Part shown: positions 34,318 through 43,353 of the stretch, in pieces
How the letters are laid out: each line of letters opens with the position of its first letter
Numbering within the stretch: position 1 is the stretch's first letter
NCBI RefSeq assembly: GCF_005217525.1
Contig: NZ_PNXQ01000016.1
Span: 271,684-332,045, forward strand
Length of the DNA: 60,362 nt
Source of the DNA: Paenibacillus terrae
Lineage (GTDB): Bacteria; Bacillota; Bacilli; Paenibacillales; Paenibacillaceae
Direction of reading: 5' to 3'
The notes under the pieces: generated by a model
What the model saw: only the letters and a program-made list of their open reading frames with translations
Database searches by the model: none
Told to the model about the DNA's origin: nothing
Made by a program: the position numbers and the translations under genes

Positions 34318-35421
34318 ATGGCTGAACCTTTAAAAAATATATACACAGAGGATTTTCTTCGCCTGTTCGGTGAAAGAGTACAAACGGCGTATAGCTCATT
34401 TGATACCCAGGGATTTATCCATCAAGTCATGGACCAGACGTGGAATGAGCTGGAGCTAAAAGCCCGGATGCGGCGGATTTCGCTAACATTGGGAACATTC
34501 TTGCCAAGTCGTTATGAAGAAGCCTTGGCTGTCCTTTTTGCCATAGACGAGCATTGCAGCGGTTTCCCGTACCTATTCTTTCCGGATTTTGTGGAGGTGT
34601 ATGGACAGGGAGAGGAACACTGGACGCTTTCCATGGAAGCGCTGGAGCGTTTCACTAGGAAGTCATCTGCGGAGTTTGCCGTGAGACCCTTCCTCCTGCG
34701 TGAACCGGAACGGATGATGCGCCAGATGACGGTCTGGGCGGGACATTCGAGCGAGCACGTTCGCCGTCTTGCCAGCGAAGGCTGTCGTCCACGTCTGCCG
34801 TGGGGGCAGGCGCTGCCCATATTTAAGCGCGATCCCGCTCCGGTATTGGCCGTGCTGGAACTGTTGAAAACCGATCCCTCACTCTATGTACGTAAAAGTG
34901 TAGCCAACAACCTGAACGACATCGCCAAGGACCATCCCGAAACGGTCATTGCAACAGCTCAACGATGGAAAGGTACGCATCCTGACACCGACTGGATCGT
35001 ACGTCACGGCTGCAGGACCCTGATTCGCAAGTCCAGCCCCGAGGTGATGGCACTGTTCGGCTATGCCGAAGAAACAAACGGGTCCCCGTTAGTCACGGAA
35101 GCGTCTTTTACCGCCGATCCTGCTGTGTTGAAGCTCGGGGATAGCTGTGAGCTGAGCTACGCGCTTCAACTTCGGGAAGGCGACCCGGTGCGAGTCCGCA
35201 TCGAATATGGCATCGACTTTGTGAAGGCGAGAGGACAAGTCTCGCGTAAATTGTTTCTGCTTTCTGACAAAACCGTCCCCGGAGGAACCCGTCTTACAGG
35301 TATGCGGACACACCGTTTTGCAGACCTGACGACCCGCCGCCATTATCCAGGAGCACACCGTATTTTACTGCTGGTAAACGGACAGGAAGCTGCATCTACG
35401 GAAGTCGAACTCCAGTTTTAA
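34318..35421 (+). CDS. AlkC-type HEAT-repeat DNA glycosylase with C-terminal Ig-like domain
   Basis: DNA alkylation repair protein, about 367 residues. The HEAT-like helices carry the AlkC signature: LSMEALERFTRKSSAEFAVR (start LSMEALERFT), FLLREPERMM, SSEHVRRLASEGCRPRLPW and SLYVRKSVANNLNDIAKD. From about residue 255 a beta-rich tail (LGDSCELSYALQL, RKLFLLSDKTVPGGTRL) fits the Ig-like domain of the longer AlkC class. It excises 3-methyladenine-type lesions. AAAGGAGAT fixes the start at 34318; the frame is open upstream to 34255. It stands between terminators. HEAT-repeat glycosylases sometimes give self-resistance in antibiotic clusters; here the link to the PKS is only proximity. Confidence 0.9.
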   Translation: MAEPLKNIYTEDFLRLFGERVQTAYSSFDTQGFIHQVMDQTWNELELKARMRRISLTLGTFLPSRYEEALAVLFAIDEHCSGFPYLFFPDFVEVYGQGEEHWTLSMEALERFTRKSSAEFAVRPFLLREPERMMRQMTVWAGHSSEHVRRLASEGCRPRLPWGQALPIFKRDPAPVLAVLELLKTDPSLYVRKSVANNLNDIAKDHPETVIATAQRWKGTHPDTDWIVRHGCRTLIRKSSPEVMALFGYAEETNGSPLVTEASFTADPAVLKLGDSCELSYALQLREGDPVRVRIEYGIDFVKARGQVSRKLFLLSDKTVPGGTRLTGMRTHRFADLTTRRHYPGAHRILLLVNGQEAASTEVELQF

Positions 35422-35440
35422 AAGCTTTATAGCAGCAGAG

Positions 35441-35472
35441 AGAAAGAGTCTGAAACCAGGCTCTTTCTTTTT
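35441..35472 (+). terminator. Intrinsic terminator after alkC-like gene
   Basis: AGAAAGAG and CTCTTTCT stem with a TTTTT tail. Confidence 0.85.
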
Positions 35473-35598
35473 GTCGTTCGCTTTTACGGGCATTATTTTT
35501 CCCAAAAAATAATGTTGGGTTTAGAACCTGGTACTAGGACGTGTTATAATAAGATTATATCGTAGCTTTCATCTTATGTATAAAGGGGAATGTACAAT

Positions 35599-37188
35599 TT
35601 GACAGATCAACAGCAATGGCTTGCGCCTGAATATTACAATATGACTGCGGAAATGGAGCACCATGACGCTGGCAAAGCAGCAATCAAGTGGTTAAGCGAC
35701 ACAGGAGACTACGAGGAAATTACCTACGGGGAGCTGCTCAAAAAGGCTAATCGACTGGCAGGAGGACTCGCAGGGCTGGGATTTAACAAAGGAGACCGGG
35801 TTCTGGTCATAGTACCGCGTCGCATTATTGCGTATGTGATTTACCTGGCATGCTTAAAGCTGGGACTTGCCGTCATTCCTTCTTCCGAAATGCTGCGGGC
35901 CAAGGATATTGCCTATCGGCTTCGCCATTCGGAAGCACGCGGGGTGATTGCCTGGACCGGAGTAACTGGTGAGGTGAACAAAGTAGACGGGGATTTGCCT
36001 TCCCTGGATTACCGTATCGCGGTTTCCAGCGACGACACGGTAGCTGAACCCGGCTGGCTTGCGCTGAATGAGCTGATGGCAGGACAGGAAGATACCTTTG
36101 AAGCTGTGAAAACGCACCGGGATGACATGGCAATTCTGGCCTATACCTCCGGTACCACGGGAAATCCTAAAGGTGTCGTACATAGCCACGGCTGGGGGTA
36201 TGCCCATCTTCGGATTACATCCCCTTGGCTGGATATCCAAGCCTCCGATACGGTATGGGCTACAGCTGCGCCAGGATGGCAAAAATGGATTTGGAGTCCG
36301 TTTTTATCCGTACTGGGTAATGGAGCGACTGGATTCGTATATCATGGTTCGTTTCGTCCGGGTCGATATTTACAGCTCATGCAGCAGTACGGAATTCAAG
36401 TGTTGTGCTGTACCCCGACGGAATACCGGATTATGGCGAAAGCAGACGGTCTGGATCAATATGATCTGTCCCAATTGCGCAGTGCGGTTTCTGCTGGAGA
36501 GCCTCTTAATCAGGAGGTCATTAACAAGTTTCAGGAGCAGTTCAACATTACGATTCGTGACGGCTACGGTCAGACGGAAAGCACTTTGATTATTGGTAAT
36601 TTGAAGGACGCGCCATTGCGCACAGGTTCAATGGGTAAATCTATTGCGCCGGGACTGGTTGAGATCGTAGACGAGGACGGTGTTCCGTTGACTCCGGGTC
36701 AGGTGGGAGATATTGCAGTACGTGCTGATCTGCCGGCATTATTCCATACGTATTATCTTGACCCAGAGCGCAAAGGATTCAGCATCCATGGAGACTATTT
36801 TGTTACAGGAGATCGGGCGCGCAAGGACGAGGATGGATATTTTTGGTTCGAAGGACGCGGTGACGATATCATTATCAGCTCTGGTTATACCATCGGTCCC
36901 TTCGAAGTGGAGGAAGCGCTCATGAAGCATGACTCCGTTCAGGAGTGTGCTGTCGTAGCCAGTCCTGACGAAATCCGTGGGCATGTCGTAAAAGCTTACG
37001 TTGTGCTCAAAGCCGGAATAGAAGAATCTCCAGAGTTGGTGAAGGAACTGCAACATCATGTGAAAGCATGGACAGCACCTTACAAATATCCACGAAAAAT
37101 AGAGTTTATTCAGGAGCTTCCCAAAACCAGCTCGGGTAAGATAAGAAGAGTAGAGCTGCGTGAACTGGAGAAGCAGTCTGTACTGTAA
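35599..37188 (+). CDS. Acyl-CoA synthetase (AMP-forming, medium-chain type, YtcI-like)
   Basis: Member of the ANL superfamily, about 529 residues, activating a short or medium-chain fatty acid to acyl-AMP and acyl-CoA. Motifs: ILAYTSGTTGNPKGVVHSHG (P-loop), DGYGQTES, FVTGDRARKDEDGYFWFEGR and the C-terminal KTSSGKIRR with the catalytic Lys. The TTG at 35599 has AAGGGG at ten bases distance; the in-frame ATG at 35590 would be only one or two bases from it. It is probably cotranscribed with the aminopeptidase gene 46 bp downstream. It is separate from the AL domain of the PKS by terminators. Confidence 0.9.
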   Translation: MTDQQQWLAPEYYNMTAEMEHHDAGKAAIKWLSDTGDYEEITYGELLKKANRLAGGLAGLGFNKGDRVLVIVPRRIIAYVIYLACLKLGLAVIPSSEMLRAKDIAYRLRHSEARGVIAWTGVTGEVNKVDGDLPSLDYRIAVSSDDTVAEPGWLALNELMAGQEDTFEAVKTHRDDMAILAYTSGTTGNPKGVVHSHGWGYAHLRITSPWLDIQASDTVWATAAPGWQKWIWSPFLSVLGNGATGFVYHGSFRPGRYLQLMQQYGIQVLCCTPTEYRIMAKADGLDQYDLSQLRSAVSAGEPLNQEVINKFQEQFNITIRDGYGQTESTLIIGNLKDAPLRTGSMGKSIAPGLVEIVDEDGVPLTPGQVGDIAVRADLPALFHTYYLDPERKGFSIHGDYFVTGDRARKDEDGYFWFEGRGDDIIISSGYTIGPFEVEEALMKHDSVQECAVVASPDEIRGHVVKAYVVLKAGIEESPELVKELQHHVKAWTAPYKYPRKIEFIQELPKTSSGKIRRVELRELEKQSVL

Positions 37189-37234
37189 TTGTAGATTGTA
37201 AATATCATGAAAAGCGGAACAGGAGCGTGGGAAA

Positions 37235-38467
37235 ATGAGTTCATTTGAAGCATTGCTGGAGCAATATGCAGAGCTGGTTGTAAAAGTAGGTGTCAACATC
37301 CAGCCCGGACAGGTGTTTTTGGTCACTGCACCACTGGAAACTGTCGAATTTACGCGGCTGATTGTTAACAAAGCCTATGAAGCAGGAGCCAAATATGTGC
37401 AGGTGGAGTTCGAGGACGATCAGATTACGCGCAGCCGTTTTGAGCATGGTGACGAAGCCAGCTTTGATTACTATCCAGCTTGGAAGGCAGAAATGATGGA
37501 GAAATTCGCCGAAGAGGGTGGAGCCACGCTAATGATTAAGGTGCCGAATCCGGATTTATATCAAGGTATTGATCCGCAACATGTTTCTCGTGCGACAAAG
37601 GCGGCGGCTACGGCGAGAGAAGGCTATGCTCACTATACGCGGAATGCTAAGATTAGCTGGTGTTTGATTAAAGCACCGACGAAGGCTTGGGCCGATAAAG
37701 TATTTGCCGATGTAGCAGAGAAGGACCGCATTCGAGTCATGTGGGATACAATCTTCCAAATGAATCGTGTAGACGGCTCTGATCCTATTCAGAATTGGCA
37801 GGGCCATCTAAATAATCTCGAACAGCTACAAAATAAGCTGAATCATAAAAACTATAAAAGTCTACACTATCGCGCACCCGGAACAGATTTGAGAATCGAA
37901 CTGGCCGAAAGACACATTTGGCGCGGCGGCGGCGGTGAAAACGCCCAAGGAATTTATACCGTGGCAAATATGCCGACAGAAGAAGTGTTCACAATGCCTA
38001 AACGTACAGGTGTGAATGGTTATGTTACCAGCACGATGCCGTTAAATTTGAACGGACAGTTGGTGGATCGCATTACATTTACCTTTAAGGATGGCAAAGT
38101 CACCAAATATACAGCGGAATCCGGTGAGCAGCATTTGACGAATTTGTTGGCTACGGATGAAGGGGCCAGCTATTTGGGTGAAGTTGCGCTGGTGCCGCAC
38201 GATTCACCGATTTCCAATCTCAATCGCATCTTTTACAACACAGGGATTGATGAAAATGCCTCCTGTCACTTGGCGCTCGGCAGTGCGTATCCGTTTAACC
38301 TCGAAAAAGGAACACAAATGAACCGGGAAGAGCTGCTTCGGAACGGTGCCAATGTCAGCCTGACCCATGTTGACTTTATGATTGGCTCCGCTGAACTGGA
38401 TATTGACGGCGAGCTGCAAGACGGAAGTACAGAGGCCGTGTTCCGTCATGGTAACTGGGCGATTTAA
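37235..38467 (+). CDS. M29 family aminopeptidase (AmpS/thermophilic type)
   Basis: Cytosolic dimetal aminopeptidase, 410 residues. Metal ligands and family motifs are visible in YTAESGEQHL (Glu), GEVALVPHDSPIS (Glu and His), DENASCHLALGSAYPF (His) and HVDFMIGSAELDIDG (His and Asp). The N-terminal PGQVFLVTAPLET is also conserved. AGGAGCG precedes the ATG. It trims N-terminal residues from peptides. A strong terminator follows. Confidence 0.93.
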   Translation: MSSFEALLEQYAELVVKVGVNIQPGQVFLVTAPLETVEFTRLIVNKAYEAGAKYVQVEFEDDQITRSRFEHGDEASFDYYPAWKAEMMEKFAEEGGATLMIKVPNPDLYQGIDPQHVSRATKAAATAREGYAHYTRNAKISWCLIKAPTKAWADKVFADVAEKDRIRVMWDTIFQMNRVDGSDPIQNWQGHLNNLEQLQNKLNHKNYKSLHYRAPGTDLRIELAERHIWRGGGGENAQGIYTVANMPTEEVFTMPKRTGVNGYVTSTMPLNLNGQLVDRITFTFKDGKVTKYTAESGEQHLTNLLATDEGASYLGEVALVPHDSPISNLNRIFYNTGIDENASCHLALGSAYPFNLEKGTQMNREELLRNGANVSLTHVDFMIGSAELDIDGELQDGSTEAVFRHGNWAI

Positions 38468-38494
38468 AACCTTTTCTCAATCTCAATGCATAGC

Positions 38495-38529
38495 AACCCG
38501 CAAGCGATCTTATTCGTTTGCGGGTTTTT
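38495..38529 (+). terminator. Intrinsic terminator after the aminopeptidase gene
   Basis: AACCCGCAAGCGA and TCGTTTGCGGGTT stem, then TTTTT. Confidence 0.92.
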
Positions 38530-38590
38530 GTATATGCTAAATATCAAACTGCGCTTGTATTGCGAAATATAAAGTGCTAAACTGAGTTCA

Positions 38591-38623
38591 AACATAAATT
38601 AAAACGGTGTTTTAAATTATGTT
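38591..38623. promoter_or_regulatory. 33-bp inverted repeat, likely TetR operator
   Basis: AACATAAATTAAAAC (38591-38605), spacer GGT, GTTTTAAATTATGTT (38609-38623); 14 of 15 positions match. It lies about 65 bp before the TetR gene, fitting autorepression. Confidence 0.65.
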
Positions 38624-38686
38624 TAACTTATAGAATTCTGGTCTATTCAATTCCCTCTGATTGGACCAAGTAAGAGGAGGAGAAGT

Positions 38687-39274
38687 ATGAATCACGTAGA
38701 CAAAAAACAGCAAACCAAAGAAAAAATATTACACGCTGCGCTTGAATTCATTAAAAAGGAAGGCTTCGAGGCGGTTACAATCAGGAAAATTGCCGATCTG
38801 TCGACCACCAATATTTCTTTGGTTAATTATTATTTTGGCTCTAAGGAAAATCTGCTCAGTGAAGCCATTGAGGTCATATTAAGTGGCTTTCAGCACACCT
38901 TTTCTATTTTGGACAATACATCGATCCCACCCCAAGATCGGCTGAAACAATTTTTGTTTGATTACTTGCAGGTCATTCGCCAATACCCGGAACTTCTCTC
39001 CCGAATCATTGTCATGGGCAGCACGCCCTTTACCTCCCAACAGGAATACGGAAGGTTTTTAAACATGATGGGATTCCCCAAAGTGCAAAGTACGATCAAG
39101 GAGCTGACAGGTGAGCAACGGCCAGAGCGATTGTTAGCGATGATGCTGCAAATATTTGGGGCTATTTTTCTTCCCGCATTGATGAGCCCGATTCTTGAAT
39201 CCGGAGCGGGTGTGGAAATGCCTTCAATCGAGGAGCAATTAAACCTGTTGTTTGATAGATATTTTGATAAATAA
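38687..39274 (+). CDS. TetR/AcrR family transcriptional regulator (first)
   Basis: One-component repressor of 195 residues. The N-terminal HTH is clear: KEKILHAALEFIKKEGFEAV, then TIRKIADLSTTNISLVNYYF with the recognition helix before YYFGSKENLL. The C-terminal ligand domain is unassigned and rich in hydrophobic residues. AGGAGGAG precedes the ATG. It is followed 21 bp later by a HXXEE membrane protein gene, which it probably controls together with itself through the 33-bp inverted repeat upstream. Confidence 0.92.
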   Translation: MNHVDKKQQTKEKILHAALEFIKKEGFEAVTIRKIADLSTTNISLVNYYFGSKENLLSEAIEVILSGFQHTFSILDNTSIPPQDRLKQFLFDYLQVIRQYPELLSRIIVMGSTPFTSQQEYGRFLNMMGFPKVQSTIKELTGEQRPERLLAMMLQIFGAIFLPALMSPILESGAGVEMPSIEEQLNLLFDRYFDK

Positions 39275-39295
39275 TAAATGACTGGAGTGAATACT

Positions 39296-39922
39296 ATGAA
39301 TCTTCTGAGAAAATACTGGCAGGACGCAGGGGCTATCATCGGTGTGATCGTATGTATTGGTTTACTTATGAACAGAACCATTTTTTCCGATATAACAGGA
39401 ATTTTATGGTTGAGCTTTGTAGCCATCCTTTTTCATCAATTTGAGGAGTATCGCTGGCCTGGATATTTTGCCGGTTTGTTTAACAACGTCATGTTTAAAA
39501 GTGAAACCCCGGATCGCTATCCTTTAAACACTCAATCAGCCATGATTATTAATGTTGTGATTGCTTATGTGTTTTATTTACTCCCGATATTATTTCCACA
39601 CGTGATATGGCTTGGACTCGCACCTGTTTTTATGGGTTTCTTCCAGGTAGTCTGGCACGGCATTGTGGTGAATATAAAAGCAAAAACCTTATATAATCCT
39701 GGCTTGTTTACGGCAGTACTCGTGCATGTTCCGGTCGGAATCTGGTACATTCACGATATTGTGAAGTACAATGCACCGACCCTAACAGACTGGATTTGGG
39801 GGACGATCTACTTTGCTTTTGCTGTATATATCTTCATCATAAAAGGGAATATGTGGTTGAAAAACAGCAATTCTCCCTATCCTTTTTCTAAGCAACAGTT
39901 AGGATCGTATTATCGAAAATAG
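39296..39922 (+). CDS. HXXEE-domain integral membrane protein
   Basis: Membrane protein of about 208 residues with some six hydrophobic segments. The family motif is visible as FHQFEEYRWPG near residue 45, with further polar residues in membrane stretches (VWHGIVVN, LVHVPVGIWYIHD), which could form an active site. The molecular function of the HXXEE family is not established. ATG 39296 follows CTGGAGTG; an ATG at 39278 has no ribosome binding site. It is coupled to the TetR gene just upstream. Confidence 0.8.
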   Translation: MNLLRKYWQDAGAIIGVIVCIGLLMNRTIFSDITGILWLSFVAILFHQFEEYRWPGYFAGLFNNVMFKSETPDRYPLNTQSAMIINVVIAYVFYLLPILFPHVIWLGLAPVFMGFFQVVWHGIVVNIKAKTLYNPGLFTAVLVHVPVGIWYIHDIVKYNAPTLTDWIWGTIYFAFAVYIFIIKGNMWLKNSNSPYPFSKQQLGSYYRK

Positions 39923-40042
39923 TGTATGTTGGATGATCTTCAATGTCCTTGTTTACAAGTTGGAAACAAGTAGAGGTATTCTGGAAATGTGGTTCGGTTA
40001 CACTTGGTTTGTACCTCATTGAAACAAGGAAAGAGTGATCTC

Positions 40043-40834
40043 ATGATGAAACATTCACATCCACATCAACCAAAAAAGCTTCCCTATAAGCTAGTCACAG
40101 CTACCGCTTTGATGGCTATAAGTTTCGCTGCCATCACCGGATGCGGCAATAGCGGAGAAACAAAATCAACTGCTCCAATTACGGAAGGCGCGGTTGCACC
40201 ATCTACCGATTCTTCGGCTCAGAAAACGGACAATAATAGTAAGAGTGCAGATGCGAACAAGCAAGGTTCGGACGCAGACCAGCAAAGTCTGAGTCCAGCA
40301 GATTCCAAAGATACCGGAAAGGTGTCTGAGCAAGGCTCAACCTCGGCCCATCAGTCATCTGCTAGCAGTAGGGCGCCATCTAATGTGCTAACTAATAACA
40401 AACACAGTTTCCCAGCAACCATACTCAGCGCAGCCAAGCAGGGGACACTTCCGAATTTGCCCAAAGGTCTTGGTTTGGGAACGGGTAGCGATCTTTTGTT
40501 CGAGCTATGGGGAAAATCCGAGTCAGGCTCAACCGGCCATCTACGGAGCTACACCAAGCACCATACGGATATCGTACTGGATGGAAGTGATAAAGTTACA
40601 GAAATCACATCATCCGATCCATCTTATACAAAACTGCTCATCAACCAAGTCGTTAAGGAACTGGGTAAGCCGACCGAAACGAATGATACATCCAAAGACG
40701 TACCCGGTACAGCAGAAGCCAGTTATATGATCAAAAAAGCTTCCGCGCTGGATCAGTATCTAGTATTTTCTTATCAGACAAAAACACAAAAGGTCAACTA
40801 TGTCAGATTGTATTTTAACTCCATGACTCCATAA
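40043..40834 (+). CDS. Lipoprotein with YjgB/DUF4309-like domain
   Basis: Exported lipoprotein of about 263 residues. A signal peptide with lipobox ITGCG ends at about residue 35. A Ser/Asp/Gln-rich linker runs to about 120, and the folded domain starts at KHSFPATILSAAKQGTLPNL and contains GTGSDLLFELWGKSE, RSYTKHHTDIVLDGSDKV and TKLLINQVVKELGKP, resembling B. subtilis YjgB. ATG 40043 follows AAGGAAAGAG; frames open upstream have no site. The function is unknown. It is transcribed alone with a terminator behind it. Confidence 0.78.
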   Translation: MMKHSHPHQPKKLPYKLVTATALMAISFAAITGCGNSGETKSTAPITEGAVAPSTDSSAQKTDNNSKSADANKQGSDADQQSLSPADSKDTGKVSEQGSTSAHQSSASSRAPSNVLTNNKHSFPATILSAAKQGTLPNLPKGLGLGTGSDLLFELWGKSESGSTGHLRSYTKHHTDIVLDGSDKVTEITSSDPSYTKLLINQVVKELGKPTETNDTSKDVPGTAEASYMIKKASALDQYLVFSYQTKTQKVNYVRLYFNSMTP

Positions 40835-40853
40835 ATCTGAGACACAATAAAAG

Positions 40854-40892
40854 AGTCGCTTCCGTAACCATCCCGGAGGCGACTTATTTTTT
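40854..40892 (+). terminator. Intrinsic terminator after the lipoprotein gene
   Basis: AGTCGCTTCCG (40854-40864) pairs with CGGAGGCGACT (40874-40884); TTATTTTTT follows. Confidence 0.9.
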
Positions 40893-40940
40893 CTAAGCGA
40901 TTACTATTGCATTTTCGCGCAGTGTTGTTTATATTGGATC

Positions 40941-40960
40941 TAGTGATTGATTAATCACTA
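40941..40960. promoter_or_regulatory. Palindromic operator before the second TetR gene
   Basis: TAGTGATT, spacer GATT, AATCACTA. Related sequence (TGATTGATCACTAA) recurs before the next gene at 41593-41606, so both are likely sites for the same repressor. Confidence 0.65.
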
Positions 40961-40996
40961 ATGTGAATCTGTGTTGAACAAAAGGATGGAGATTTC

Positions 40997-41524
40997 ATGA
41001 CCAAAGCTACGTCAACATCAATAAATCGCCAAAAGGAAATCATATCCGCCGCCATTGAAGTATTTGCAGAGATGGGCTACTATCGTGCAACCACAGCCAA
41101 AGTGGCTGAACGGGCCAACATTTCTCAGCCTTATGTTTTCCGTTTTTTCGCTACCAAGGAAGCTTTGCTGATTGAAGCGCTGAAGGTTTCATTTGCACGT
41201 ATCATCGACTCTTTTCACCGAGTTATTCATTCGGTTTTGTCTGAACGGCTAGAGCAGAAGCTTATTGCAGCATATTCGCAAATTATGGTGGAATACCGCA
41301 ATGAGATTCTTTTGCAAATGCAGGCGCAGACCATCCACGAGGATGTGGTTGTGAACGTGATGCAGCAGGGATTTCGTGAAATTCATGCGACGGTGTATGA
41401 TGCTTTCCGCCAAGCAGGTATTGAACAAGCATTGGAAAGAACGATGCTTTTTCTAGCAAGAGGTATGCTTTGTAATATCTCAATGTCCCTGGATCTGCCG
41501 GAGCTAATGAAAATAGACGATTAA
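40997..41524 (+). CDS. TetR/AcrR family transcriptional regulator (second)
   Basis: Repressor of 175 residues. The HTH is in RQKEIISAAIEVFAEMGYYR and TTAKVAERANISQPYVFRFF, followed by ATKEALLIEAL. The ligand domain is short. AGGATGGAG precedes the ATG. The downstream epimerase-like gene is 111 bp away and carries operator-like repeats matching the one upstream of this gene, so it is the probable target. Confidence 0.92.
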   Translation: MTKATSTSINRQKEIISAAIEVFAEMGYYRATTAKVAERANISQPYVFRFFATKEALLIEALKVSFARIIDSFHRVIHSVLSERLEQKLIAAYSQIMVEYRNEILLQMQAQTIHEDVVVNVMQQGFREIHATVYDAFRQAGIEQALERTMLFLARGMLCNISMSLDLPELMKIDD

Positions 41525-41550
41525 GTTCGTTTATTTTCATGTTTTGTAAT

Positions 41551-41602
41551 TGATCAATCAATAATAAAATTTATTCCATCACATTTTATTATTGATTGAT
41601 CA
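41551..41602. promoter_or_regulatory. 19-bp inverted repeat between TetR and the epimerase gene
   Basis: TGATCAATCAATAATAAAA (41551-41569) and TTTTATTATTGATTGATCA (41584-41602) pair perfectly. Each arm contains the TGATTGATCA core shared with the operator at 40941, which suggests two TetR sites. As RNA it would also form a long AT-rich hairpin. Confidence 0.65.
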
Positions 41603-41635
41603 CTAAACAATTAATTTATTTAAGGAGTGTTCACA

Positions 41636-42592
41636 ATGAAAAAAGCAATCGTATTAGGTGCAACCGGAGGAACTGGGGCGGCAATTCTACAAGAACTTCT
41701 CAACAGAGGCATTGAAACCATCGCCTTCGGACGTTCTTCCAACAAGCTCCAGCAATTACAAGTGTCATTAGGTAAGCCAAAGCATCTGTCTGTTTATAAA
41801 GGTGATGTATTCGATGCGAATCAGGTCAGTGACGCAGTTAAGGATGCAGATGTCATTTTTCAATGTGCAGCTGTTCCATACCACGAAATGGAGACCCGTC
41901 AGCTTCCTTTAGGAGAATCCGTTATGGAGGCAGCCAACCGTTTAGGGAAGAAAATAGTCATCGTTGACGGAATTTATCCGTACGGCAAGGCATTGACCCC
42001 TTTAGTGAATGAGGAACATCCCAAAAACCCGCATACCCGCAAGGGAAAGGTCAAGCTGGATTTTGAAAATCTTATATTCAGTTCCCGCTGGGATCATGCA
42101 CGGCCTATGATTACAAGATTGCCTGATTATTACGGACCTACCGCGAACAAGTCCTCTTATTTAGGATTAACGATGGAGGCTGTGGCTTCTGGAAAACCGG
42201 CTATTTTCATAGGAGGATTAAATGTCCCACGCGAATATGTGTATCTGCCCGATGCGGCAGTAATGATCGTGGAATTAGCCAGCCGGGAAGAAGCATACGG
42301 TCAAAATTGGAACATACCGGGCGCGGGTGTGATTTCCGGCAAAAAGCTTGTTCAGATTGCACAAAAAGCAAGTGGTAAAATTAAACCTGTCTTTCCACTG
42401 CGAAAAACCGCACTCCGTCTGATCGGATTATTTAATCCGGTGATTCGTGAAATCGTAGAGATGCTATATCTGACCCAAACACCTGTAGTGCTGGATGGCA
42501 GCAAATACGAGCGTGTTGTAGGCCCTATACCCAAGACACCTTTTGAAACAGGCATAACGGATACCATACTGGCATTGAAGAAACGTCAATAA
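41636..42592 (+). CDS. NAD-dependent epimerase/dehydratase-like protein
   Basis: Extended SDR-like Rossmann protein, about 318 residues. The glycine motif is at the N-terminus (VLGATGGTGAAIL), with VIFQCAAVPYHEM and IVIVDGIYPYG around the active site. The Tyr-x3-Lys is present as YPYGK. Later stretches (PREYVYLPDAAVMIV, WNIPGAGVISGKKL) match NmrA/epimerase proteins. ATG 41636 follows AAGGAGTG. It is likely induced on release of the adjacent TetR. The substrate is unknown. Confidence 0.85.
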   Translation: MKKAIVLGATGGTGAAILQELLNRGIETIAFGRSSNKLQQLQVSLGKPKHLSVYKGDVFDANQVSDAVKDADVIFQCAAVPYHEMETRQLPLGESVMEAANRLGKKIVIVDGIYPYGKALTPLVNEEHPKNPHTRKGKVKLDFENLIFSSRWDHARPMITRLPDYYGPTANKSSYLGLTMEAVASGKPAIFIGGLNVPREYVYLPDAAVMIVELASREEAYGQNWNIPGAGVISGKKLVQIAQKASGKIKPVFPLRKTALRLIGLFNPVIREIVEMLYLTQTPVVLDGSKYERVVGPIPKTPFETGITDTILALKKRQ

Positions 42593-42661
42593 TATCTATG
42601 ATGAGAGGCTATATCAAGTGTACTCATTCGTGCGCCTGTGAGTACCAACTGCTAAATTAGG

Positions 42662-42708
42662 TTGACAAGGAGTGTACGCTTCGTTATCATTATACCCATA
42701 GGGGTATA
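42662..42708 (+). promoter_or_regulatory. Promoter and CstR/CsoR-type operator of the sulfur operon
   Basis: TTGACA (42662-42667) and TATCAT (42685-42690) are 17 bp apart. Right behind is TATACCC-ATA-GGGGTATA (42691-42708), the GC-tract-with-AT-flanks palindrome typical for CsoR-family repressors, placed over the start of transcription. Confidence 0.8.
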
Positions 42709-42765
42709 TGTATAATGAAGATTTTAGATTACATGCCCCTCAAAAAATAAGCGGAGGTATGTACA

Positions 42766-43353
42766 ATGTCATCAACTAATATCCAAGCAGATCAAATTCT
42801 GGATTGTAAAGGACTTGCTTGCCCCATGCCCATTGTCAAAACGAAAAAAGCCATGAATGAGCTCAATGCCGGGCAGGTTATTGAAATTCAGGCCACGGAC
42901 AAAGGCTCATTAGCCGATTTACAGAGCTGGGCCCAAAACACCGGACATCAATATTTAGGTACTCTTCAATCGGGAGATGTCATGCAGCATTATTTACGTA
43001 AATCCCATCCTGATGAAACGAGGGGAGAACAGACCTTTCCATGGACGATAAGCCACGAAGAATTGCAGACGAAACTATCCGCAAACGAGAAAATAACGTT
43101 GCTGGATGTCCGTGAACCCGCGGAATTTGCTTTCAAACGTATCCCTGGCTCAAAATCCATTCCTCTCGGAGAACTGGAAAGTAGACTCGGTGAGCTAAAT
43201 GTAGATGGAGAGATCGTAGTGATTTGCCGTACTGGAATCCGTAGTGATCTGGCCTGCCAGCAATTAGCAGCCAAAGGCGCCCAAAACGTCAAAAATGTGC
43301 TTTTAGGCATATCCGCATGGACAGGTGCGACTGAGGGGAGCAAAACCATATGA
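42766..43353 (+). CDS. TusA-rhodanese fusion sulfurtransferase (YrkF/CstA-like)
   Basis: Sulfane-sulfur carrier of 195 residues. A TusA domain (1-75) has the acceptor Cys19 in [13 protein letters not shown] plus an additional Cys14. The rhodanese domain (about 90-190) has [18 protein letters not shown] and active-site Cys154 in [11 protein letters not shown]. It takes persulfide sulfur and passes it along the pathway. GCGGAGG precedes the ATG. It is the first gene of the operon and overlaps the next by four bases (ATGA). Confidence 0.92.
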   Translation: MSSTNIQADQILDCKGLACPMPIVKTKKAMNELNAGQVIEIQATDKGSLADLQSWAQNTGHQYLGTLQSGDVMQHYLRKSHPDETRGEQTFPWTISHEELQTKLSANEKITLLDVREPAEFAFKRIPGSKSIPLGELESRLGELNVDGEIVVICRTGIRSDLACQQLAAKGAQNVKNVLLGISAWTGATEGSKTI

